9,483 bases of DNA, from positions 1-9,483 of the forward strand of contig CAMPAA010000116.1 of the NCBI GenBank assembly GCA_946631345.1, in the 5' to 3' direction. The DNA comes from an uncultured Verrucomicrobiota bacterium. GTDB taxonomy: Bacteria; Verrucomicrobiota; Kiritimatiellia; RFP12; UBA1067. Made by a program: the position numbers and the translations under genes. The notes below the pieces were generated by a model. It was not told the origin of the DNA, searched no databases, and worked only from the letters and a program-made list of their open reading frames with translations. Below, one piece after another: positions 1-5,651 of the stretch; the stretch's first letter is position 1, and each line of letters opens with the position of its first letter.

Positions 1-50
1 AGGTCTATTCCCTCGGCTTCCTCAATCCCGACGTGACGTATTTTGAATGA
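1..50 (+). CDS. 3' end of an upstream plus-strand gene (partial)
   Basis: Reading from base 3, an open frame gives VYSLGFLNPDVTYFE and stops at TGA 48-50. The other two plus-strand frames close at 34-36 and 44-46, so this is the longest plus-strand reading and its composition is protein-like. The 5' part lies outside the window. Fifteen residues are too few to assign a family. The call rests only on an open frame that ends just before a clearly non-coding, repeat-rich region. It could be chance. Confidence 0.35.
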   Translation, partial: VYSLGFLNPDVTYFE

Positions 51-78
51 ATTTCATCCCTCCGCCAAGGTGAAAGCC

Positions 79-188
79 AACCACCCGCTGGTTCAGGGTC
101 AACCACCCGCTGGTTCGGGGTCAACCACCCGCTGGTTCGGGGTCAACCACCCGCTGGTTCGGGGTCAACCACCCGCTGGTTCATGGGA
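79..188. repeat. Five-copy 22-bp tandem repeat with dyad symmetry
   Basis: The 15-base core AACCACCCGCTGGTT is found unchanged at 79-93, 101-115, 123-137, 145-159 and 167-181, exactly 22 bp apart. The 7-base linker is CGGGGTC after copies 2, 3 and 4, CAGGGTC after copy 1, and diverges after copy 5. Each core is an inverted repeat, AACCA - CCCGC - TGGTT. A second short inverted repeat, GGTT/AACC, spans each linker, so single-stranded copies could fold in two registers. A 22-bp period is about two helical turns, which would place the dyads on nearly the same DNA face. The array lies upstream of the glycosidase operon. It could be a set of protein-binding sites, an iteron-like element or a neutral minisatellite; the sequence does not decide. 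Confidence 0.95.
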
Positions 189-219
189 GGTCTGCCGGAG
201 GCTTCAATCTGCACTGCTC

Positions 220-244
220 TACGCGCGCGCGCGTGCGCGCGCAC
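220..244. other. Alternating purine-pyrimidine (Z-DNA-prone) tract
   Basis: Bases 220-244 alternate strictly between pyrimidine and purine, mostly as CG steps with one GT step near the middle, and include the perfect palindrome TGCGCGCGCA at 234-243. Alternating CG is the sequence class most able to adopt left-handed Z-DNA under negative supercoiling, and it can also extrude a hairpin. It ends five bases before a TATAAT hexamer, so a link to local supercoiling or promoter opening is possible but inferred. Confidence 0.75.
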
Positions 245-248
245 CTTA

Positions 249-254
249 TATAAT
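249..254 (+). promoter_or_regulatory. Candidate -10 box P1 (TATAAT)
   Basis: A perfect TATAAT lies in an otherwise GC-rich stretch, just after the CG tract. There is no recognisable -35 hexamer: the expected position, about 226-231, is pure CG alternation. There is also no TG extension. A start near 261 would give a transcript running into the terminator at 298-336, about 70 nt in all. The match may be chance. Confidence 0.3.
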
Positions 255-272
255 AGGGGGGAAGCGGCTCTC

Positions 273-312
273 AATGGGCAAGGAAAGGTGGCGGATCGCC
301 GCACGGCCCATT
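273..312 (+). ncRNA. Candidate structured leader or small RNA (competing fold)
   Basis: AATGGGC at 273-279 is perfectly complementary to GCCCATT at 306-312. Between them, GTGGCG (288-293) and CGCCGC (297-302) form a six-pair hairpin with one G-U pair and loop GAT. This nested fold uses bases 298-302 and 306-312, which also belong to the terminator at 298-336, so the two folds exclude each other. That is the geometry of an attenuator or riboswitch platform, or of a roughly 70-nt terminated small RNA starting near P1. I recognise no known riboswitch class. Short complementarities are common in GC-rich DNA, so the call is tentative. Confidence 0.25.
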
Positions 313-336
313 TCCGTCCCGGCTTTTTTTATTTTT
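298..336 (+). terminator. Probable intrinsic terminator
   Basis: GCCG (298-301) pairs with CGGC (320-323), and ACGG (303-306) pairs with CCGT (314-317). This makes an eight-pair stem with a one-by-two internal loop and a CCCATTT hairpin loop. It is followed at once by seven T (324-330), an A, and five more T. A GC stem leading into a U tract is the classic rho-independent signal on the plus strand. It could end the transcript of the gene stopping at 50, end a small RNA from P1, or attenuate transcription into the operon starting at 397. The internal loop weakens the stem. Confidence 0.55.
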
Positions 337-380
337 CGTGGCAGACGCTCACCATTCCATGCGCCGGAGCGTTCATCTTA

Positions 381-389
381 TGATATAAT
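381..389 (+). promoter_or_regulatory. Extended -10 promoter P2 (TGATATAAT)
   Basis: TGATATAAT matches the extended -10 consensus TGnTATAAT exactly, which can make a -35 box dispensable; none is visible near 361-366. Transcription would begin about 6-8 bases after the hexamer, at 395-397, on or next to the ATG at 397. The mRNA of the downstream operon would then be leaderless or nearly so. No good Shine-Dalgarno sequence precedes that ATG: GTGGAC directly abuts it. This agrees with a leaderless start and contrasts with the clear ribosome binding sites of other genes here. Confidence 0.6.
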
Positions 390-396
390 TGTGGAC

Positions 397-3300
397 ATGA
401 AAAATGCTGTCATCCTTGTTGTTTTTGCTGTGGCATCAACGCTTATGGCCGGAAAACCTTTCGCGCCGAAGATGATCGTGTTTGGACGAATGGGAGAGCG
501 TATAGAGGCGCCGGAAAACACGCTGCGCGCCTATCGGTATGCTATCGACAACGGTTTCCCCATAGCGTTCGACCTCTACATGACGAAGGACGGCGAGCTC
601 ATTGCAACGCACGACACGAACCTCAAGGCGAAGGCAGGCATCGACAAGCATCCTACCAACTGCTGCTGGAAGGGAGAGCTTGAGAATGTCGATCTCGGCG
701 CATGGAAGAATGGCTCGTGGATGGGCAACTGGAAGGGGAAGGGCATCCGATATCCGCGCATCGACGAGATACTGGACATCCTTCCGGCTGGGCGCCGAAA
801 CCAGTTCCAGCTCAGGGATCCGCGTCCTGAGGCCTGCCGTATCCTGCGTGCGGCGGTAGACCGCCACCCGAACGTCAAGGAAGAGGACATCATATTTCTG
901 TCGAACGGCGAGACGGAGCATCGGCTGTTCCCCAAGGCGACGTTCTGGCTCGAATGCATGGCATGCGAGGGAACCTGGGACGACCGCGACCGCGGCCTCA
1001 ATCCCGTTCCGGCACGCAAGCGGATCGCGGAGGCCCGTGCCTGCGGCGCGACGGCGATTAGCGTGTACTGGGATCCCACCGTGGTCACACGCGAATACAT
1101 TGAAGAATGCAACAAGGCGGGGTTTCAGGTGCATGTGTGGCCAATCAACGATCCGAAGCAGGCGATGGAGGCGTTGCGCAGAGGGGCGGCATCGGTCACA
1201 ACGGACTCTGCGCCGTATCTGTACGCAAGCATGTGCGGCTATGCTGCGGCAAAGGGCCTGAAGTTCTCCGTCAAGAACATCCAAGGGCATAGGGGCGACG
1301 CCGAACTTGCCCCAGAGAACACAATGCCGGCCTATCTGGCGGCGGCGAAGGGAGGGTTCTCCATAGAGCTGGACCTGTATCTGACGCGTGACGGCGAGGT
1401 GTTCTGCACGCATGATCAGCGCATTGGGCGGAAGGATTCCGGCATCCCGATGTGGACATGGGCCACCAACACATACTGGAAGGGAATGCTTGACCGCGCC
1501 GATGCCGGCGCATGGATGGGCGAGAAGTGGCGCGGCACCAAGTATCCAAGGCTCGATGATGTGCTGCCGCTCGTACGGGACTACGACATAATGCTCAACC
1601 TTGAAATCAAGGATCCGCGCGTAGATCAGATCATGCCGAAGGTGATGGAGATAATGCGCCGCCATCCCTACGCCACTCCCAACAACGTCATATTCAGCGG
1701 AAGCTGTGCGGCCTGGATCTCGCAGAACATGGCATCGTACCGCTACCAGCCCGGACTTCTTTTGCGCAAAGGGTGGCTCGCGGACGACAAGCCGCTGGAC
1801 GTGCTTCGTCTGATAGACTGGTGCGGCAAACGGGGATTCGCGTACTTCGGGCCGCGCTGGGACCATCTGCTCGTCACAGAGGAGGCTGTTGCCGCCGCCC
1901 ATGCAAAGGGCATGAAGGTATGCGTATGGGCCGTCGATGATGCGGGGCTGGCGCTCGAGGCGTTGCGGCGCGGTGTGGACTACGTGATGTCCAACCGCCC
2001 GAACGGCATCTACGCCGAAATGTGCGCTGCGCGCGATGGCGAACAGCCGCCAGACGTTCCAGGCTGGCCTGGCGAGCTTGTGCGGCGCGGCACGGGCGAG
2101 GACGACCGGCGTTGGTATTCGGGCCCTGTTCCGGTGGAACCTAACGCGACATATGCGTTTTCGTTCGAGATGAAATCGACTGGCGGCGGCGGTGCGGCTG
2201 TGACTGGCGTCGATGTAGTGAATGTCGGGTTGTCGGGGCCGATGGCGGAATGGACGCCTCAGAAATACGTATTTCGCACATTGGCCGACCGCAAGACCGA
2301 GCGCGTGCATTTTGGGCAGTGGCATGTGAACGGCACGGTTTCGTTCCGTCGTCCGCGGCTTGAGAGGGTGAAGGCCGTCCATTCAAAGACGGCCGGGTTT
2401 GAACTTGGCACGGGGGAGCAGATAGAGGGCAGCACATATCACTTCACATCGGCGATGGCAGGATTCTGGCGCAACGACAGCCGCGTGCTTGCGAGCGCGA
2501 GGAAAGTGTCGTTCAATTCGACACGCTGGTGCATGAGCGGCGGGAGCGAGGTCACTTATCGGCATGCATTGCCGGGCCGCAGACTGCTTGGGGCGTCGTT
2601 CCGCGTTGGTTGCTGCTACCGCACGGTCGGCCAGGTTGTGGTGGAGGTGTCGGCGAACGGTGCAGACTGGGCGCAAGTCGGAGCGATCACGAACGTGTCA
2701 GAATACGCGTTCAATGCACCGGCTTCGCTTTTCCCCGCGCAGGAGCTTCAGGTGCGTCTGCGCGGAGAGTCGAATGCCTTTCTGCAGATTCACTCGTATA
2801 CGTTCGATGCGCCGATCGATGGCGAGGTGATGTGGGCGAGCGGGAACACCCGCTACATTTCCGAGAAAACAGGTAAGGATGTTGGTGGGTCGGTGCTTTC
2901 GCCGTATTTCGACGATTCATACGGTGAGATGCTGGTTGGAGACGGAGCGGTGAAGCTATGGCGTGCCTCAAGTGGCCGCAAGGTGCCGCCGAACCGGTCT
3001 TTGCCGTCGGCGCGAGCAGAGTCGCTTGAAGTGCGCACGGCCGCGAACGAAGCTGAGGCGGTTCAGCTTGTTGTGTCACCGACGATGGATCTTGCGGACG
3101 TGAAAGCTGCTATGGCTGGCGATCTTGCGTCCCCGTCTGGTGGACGCATACCGGCATCGGCGGTGGATATCCTGCGCGTGTCGTACGTGCAGGTGGATCA
3201 GATGACGGATACTGCGGGAACGCGCGGCCTTTGGCCCGACCCTTTGCCTCCGCAGGATGGAGTGCCGCTGGCCGTTGCTGCCAAGGTAAACCAGCCGTTC

Positions 3301-4611
3301 TGGGTGCGGGTGAAGCCGCCGCGCGGCACGCCGAAGGGAACGTATCGCGGCATGGTGGAGGTTGTGTGCGTGGGGAAGGCCGGTTCGGTCTGCCGGTTTT
3401 CGGTGCCGCTCGCGGTTGAGGTGTTTGGGTTTGACCTGCCTGATCGGATGACCTGCGAGACGGCGTTTGGGGCTAACATGTGGTATCCGTGGCGCTACCA
3501 TGCGGCGAAGACGCCTGCAGAACGGAAAAAGATCGCAGACCGCTACCTTAAGGCGCTCGCCGACAGCCATCTCTCGCCTTACAACCCTGTGCCCGGCGTG
3601 CGCTGGCGCGTAAAATGGCGGGATGGCGAACCTACGTTCGACTGGGCGGAATGGGATGCCGCCATTGGGAAGGCGATAGCGGAGCGTCACATCAACGCGT
3701 TCAGGATAAAAGTGGATGGTTTGGGCAGCGGCACTTTCCATTCGCGCACAGAGCCGTCATTCCAGGGCGTTCCCGGAACAAACGCCGCATATCATGTGCT
3801 GATGGGCAAGTACCTTAAGGGTATCGAATCGCACCTTCGCGAGAAGGGATGGCTGGATATGGCATACGTCTACTGGTTCGACGAGCCGGACACGAAGGAC
3901 TATCCATTCGTGATGAACGGATTCAAGACGCTGAAGCGCCATGCGCCCGGGCTGCGCAGGATGCTCACCGAGCAGATAGAGCCGGCGCTATTCGGCGGGC
4001 CGAACATCTGGTGCCCCCACAGTGCAGAGCTTGATCCCGCGCGGGCGGCGGGGCGTCGCGACGCAGGCGACACGATCTGGTGGTATGTGTGCTGCAGTCC
4101 GAAGGCACCGTATGCCGGCGAGTTCATAGACCATCCGTCCAACGAGATGCGCATGTGGCTGTGGCAGACATGGGGCGAACAGGTGACAGGAGTGCTCATC
4201 TGGGAGTCGCTATACTGGCATTCGCCAGAGGCTTATCCCGACGCTCTCCAAAACCCGTATCGGGATCCGATGAGCTGGCTCACCAGCTATGGCACGCCAA
4301 AGGGCGTGCGTCGGCCATGGGGCAACGGGGATGGACGGCTATTCTATCCGCCGGTTGCGCTGGCCGGCGGCGCCGCGAAGGCGTTCACCGACGGCGAGCC
4401 TGTCGCATCGTTCCGGTCGGAGGGGCTGAGGGATGGCCTCGAGGACTACGAGTACTTCGCCATGCTGAAGCGCCTCGATCCGTCCAATCCGCTCCTGAAG
4501 GTGCCGGAAAGCGTCTACCGCACAATGACTGATTTCAGCGTCGATCCATCGTCGATGGAGGCGCATCGCATCAAACTCGCAAGAGAAATAGAAAGGATAA
4601 AATCAAAATGA
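397..4611 (+). CDS. Exported tandem GDPD - GH123/DUF4091 fusion enzyme
   Basis: A 1404-aa multidomain protein. The frame is open upstream to ATG 43, but that part is repeat DNA; ATG 397 starts a clear Sec signal (KNAVILVVFAVASTLMA, cleavage near 18). Residues about 26-290 are a GDPD-like domain with PENT, D59 and H72-D73, but R31-M32 replaces the catalytic HR, A57 the metal-binding Glu, and Q138/R140 the Glu and Lys of the LEIK motif. Residues about 294-545 are a second GDPD with all of these intact: H298-R299, PENT 306-309, E324/D326, H339-D340, E403/K405. Residues about 550-820 look like beta-sandwich modules of unknown ligand. Residues about 830-1015 match the GH123 N-terminal domain, and 1020-1400 the DUF4091/GH123 catalytic domain, with the Asp-Glu pair D1162-E1163 (YWFDEP), WWYVC near 1228 and LRDGLEDYEY near 1344. 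GDPD cleaves glycerophosphodiesters; characterised GH123 enzymes remove beta-GalNAc by substrate-assisted catalysis. Domain calls are firm; the substrate is unknown. Confidence 0.9.
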   Translation: MKNAVILVVFAVASTLMAGKPFAPKMIVFGRMGERIEAPENTLRAYRYAIDNGFPIAFDLYMTKDGELIATHDTNLKAKAGIDKHPTNCCWKGELENVDLGAWKNGSWMGNWKGKGIRYPRIDEILDILPAGRRNQFQLRDPRPEACRILRAAVDRHPNVKEEDIIFLSNGETEHRLFPKATFWLECMACEGTWDDRDRGLNPVPARKRIAEARACGATAISVYWDPTVVTREYIEECNKAGFQVHVWPINDPKQAMEALRRGAASVTTDSAPYLYASMCGYAAAKGLKFSVKNIQGHRGDAELAPENTMPAYLAAAKGGFSIELDLYLTRDGEVFCTHDQRIGRKDSGIPMWTWATNTYWKGMLDRADAGAWMGEKWRGTKYPRLDDVLPLVRDYDIMLNLEIKDPRVDQIMPKVMEIMRRHPYATPNNVIFSGSCAAWISQNMASYRYQPGLLLRKGWLADDKPLDVLRLIDWCGKRGFAYFGPRWDHLLVTEEAVAAAHAKGMKVCVWAVDDAGLALEALRRGVDYVMSNRPNGIYAEMCAARDGEQPPDVPGWPGELVRRGTGEDDRRWYSGPVPVEPNATYAFSFEMKSTGGGGAAVTGVDVVNVGLSGPMAEWTPQKYVFRTLADRKTERVHFGQWHVNGTVSFRRPRLERVKAVHSKTAGFELGTGEQIEGSTYHFTSAMAGFWRNDSRVLASARKVSFNSTRWCMSGGSEVTYRHALPGRRLLGASFRVGCCYRTVGQVVVEVSANGADWAQVGAITNVSEYAFNAPASLFPAQELQVRLRGESNAFLQIHSYTFDAPIDGEVMWASGNTRYISEKTGKDVGGSVLSPYFDDSYGEMLVGDGAVKLWRASSGRKVPPNRSLPSARAESLEVRTAANEAEAVQLVVSPTMDLADVKAAMAGDLASPSGGRIPASAVDILRVSYVQVDQMTDTAGTRGLWPDPLPPQDGVPLAVAAKVNQPFWVRVKPPRGTPKGTYRGMVEVVCVGKAGSVCRFSVPLAVEVFGFDLPDRMTCETAFGANMWYPWRYHAAKTPAERKKIADRYLKALADSHLSPYNPVPGVRWRVKWRDGEPTFDWAEWDAAIGKAIAERHINAFRIKVDGLGSGTFHSRTEPSFQGVPGTNAAYHVLMGKYLKGIESHLREKGWLDMAYVYWFDEPDTKDYPFVMNGFKTLKRHAPGLRRMLTEQIEPALFGGPNIWCPHSAELDPARAAGRRDAGDTIWWYVCCSPKAPYAGEFIDHPSNEMRMWLWQTWGEQVTGVLIWESLYWHSPEAYPDALQNPYRDPMSWLTSYGTPKGVRRPWGNGDGRLFYPPVALAGGAAKAFTDGEPVASFRSEGLRDGLEDYEYFAMLKRLDPSNPLLKVPESVYRTMTDFSVDPSSMEAHRIKLAREIERIKSK
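4592..4597 (+). promoter_or_regulatory. Ribosome binding site of the metallophosphoesterase gene
   Basis: AAAGGA lies 10 bases upstream of ATG 4608, inside the 3' end of the fusion gene. It supports that start. With the 4-base ATGA overlap, it implies coupled translation of the two genes. Confidence 0.65.
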
Positions 4612-5651
4612 AACTGAATCGCCGCACATTCCTCTCCACAGCCGCGCTTGCGGCGCCAGCAGCAATCGCCGGCACGGGCGGCAAAACGAAAGGTGCGGCC
4701 GGAAAGCCGCTCAAGGTCTGCGTGTTCGCGGACATACACTACCATCCCGGCGTGTGGACTAACAGCGAAGATATGTCGTTCCTGGAAAAGATACTGGCGC
4801 GCGCCGAGAGCGAACGGTGCGACATGCTGATCCATCTCGGCGACTTCATGCATGGTGTGCGCTCAGACAAGCAGAAGGCGTATCTCAAGCTATACAACGA
4901 CTTCAAGATCCCCGGTTACCACATCCTCGGCAACCATGATCAGGACGGAAACCCGTACAAGGAGACGTGCGAAGCCTACCGCATGCCGGATGGACACTAT
5001 TCCTTCGACAAGGGAGGGTTCCGTTTCGTGATAGCCGACCCGAACTACTTCTGCAACGAACCCGGCAAGTTCATCCATCACGACTGCGGCAACTACTTCA
5101 AGCGAGTCAAGGGCTCCACGATCAACTGGATCCCGCCAGAGCAGATGGAGTGGATGCGCTCAACGATCATCGGTTCGCCCTATCCCTGCATCGTGCTGTC
5201 GCACCAGAGCTTCGAGCGCGGTCGTGGCGCCCCCGTCACGAACAAGGCCGAAGTGCAGGGTATCTTCAACGAGGCCAACACGAAAAAGCCGGGTACGGTT
5301 AGGCTCGTGATGAACGGCCACATGCACATGGACCATCTGCGAGTGCTCGACAACATCCTCTACTGGGACGTGAACAGCGCCAACTACCAGTATTACGGGA
5401 AGAAGCACGACAAGTATCCCGCCGAGTACGTCAAGACCCATCGCGGCGCGGTGAACAACATTGCATGGAAGGAGCCTCTTTCGGCAATCCTCACGATGTG
5501 GCCCAACGGTCGCATCAAGATCGATGGCTCCAAGTCGGACTGGCTTTTTGGCGTGTCGCCTAAGGATGCGGGCTATCCGGCGTGCGACGGCGATGGCCGT
5601 GAAACGCTTCCGGTCATCCAGTCCGCCGACATGACGTTCACCTACGCCTGA
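4608..5651 (+). CDS. Tat-exported calcineurin-like metallophosphoesterase
   Basis: A 347-aa hydrolase of phosphomonoesters or phosphodiesters in the calcineurin-like superfamily, which uses two metal ions. The N-terminus NRRTFLSTAALAAPAAIA is a twin-arginine signal, so the folded, metal-loaded enzyme should cross the inner membrane. The superfamily motifs are all present and in order: D42-x-H44 (FADIHYH), G78-D79 (HLGDFMHG), G-N109-H110-D111, H199 (LSHQSF) and G237-H238-M-H240. The ATG overlaps the TGA of the fusion gene (ATGA), with a good ribosome binding site, so the two are expected to be made together. The pairing suggests it acts on a phosphate ester related to the products of the GDPD/GH123 protein; this is inference. 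Relatives include cyclic-nucleotide, phospholipid and teichoic-acid phosphodiesterases, so the exact substrate is open. Confidence 0.9.
   Translation: MKLNRRTFLSTAALAAPAAIAGTGGKTKGAAGKPLKVCVFADIHYHPGVWTNSEDMSFLEKILARAESERCDMLIHLGDFMHGVRSDKQKAYLKLYNDFKIPGYHILGNHDQDGNPYKETCEAYRMPDGHYSFDKGGFRFVIADPNYFCNEPGKFIHHDCGNYFKRVKGSTINWIPPEQMEWMRSTIIGSPYPCIVLSHQSFERGRGAPVTNKAEVQGIFNEANTKKPGTVRLVMNGHMHMDHLRVLDNILYWDVNSANYQYYGKKHDKYPAEYVKTHRGAVNNIAWKEPLSAILTMWPNGRIKIDGSKSDWLFGVSPKDAGYPACDGDGRETLPVIQSADMTFTYA

Noticed and set aside
79..188. CRISPR array
   Set aside because: The unit is only 22 bp, the 7-base linkers are essentially identical rather than unique spacers, and no cas gene is present.
79..188. 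tRNA-like element suggested by repeated GGTTC
   Set aside because: GGTTCGGGG only superficially resembles a T-arm. No acceptor, D or anticodon stems can be drawn.
79..260. Plasmid-type iteron origin of replication
   Set aside because: Repeat length and phasing would fit, but there is no rep gene, no DnaA box and no AT-rich unwinding region, and the flanking genes look chromosomal.
183..383. 66-aa open frame in the upstream region
   Set aside because: It runs through the CG tract and the terminator, has no ribosome binding site and no recognisable composition. It is most likely chance.
43..396. N-terminal extension of the fusion gene to ATG 43 (118 extra residues)
   Set aside because: It would translate the 22-bp repeats, the CG tract and the terminator. 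It has no export signal of its own, and the real signal peptide starts at 397.
436..2382. 648-aa antisense open frame opposite the GDPD domains
   Set aside because: The sense strand has clear GDPD motifs throughout. Long antisense frames are common in GC-rich genes, and this translation shows no family motif.
4608..5651. Lipoprotein signal for the metallophosphoesterase
   Set aside because: There is no lipobox cysteine near the cleavage region. The RRTFL motif and alanine-rich core fit a Tat signal.
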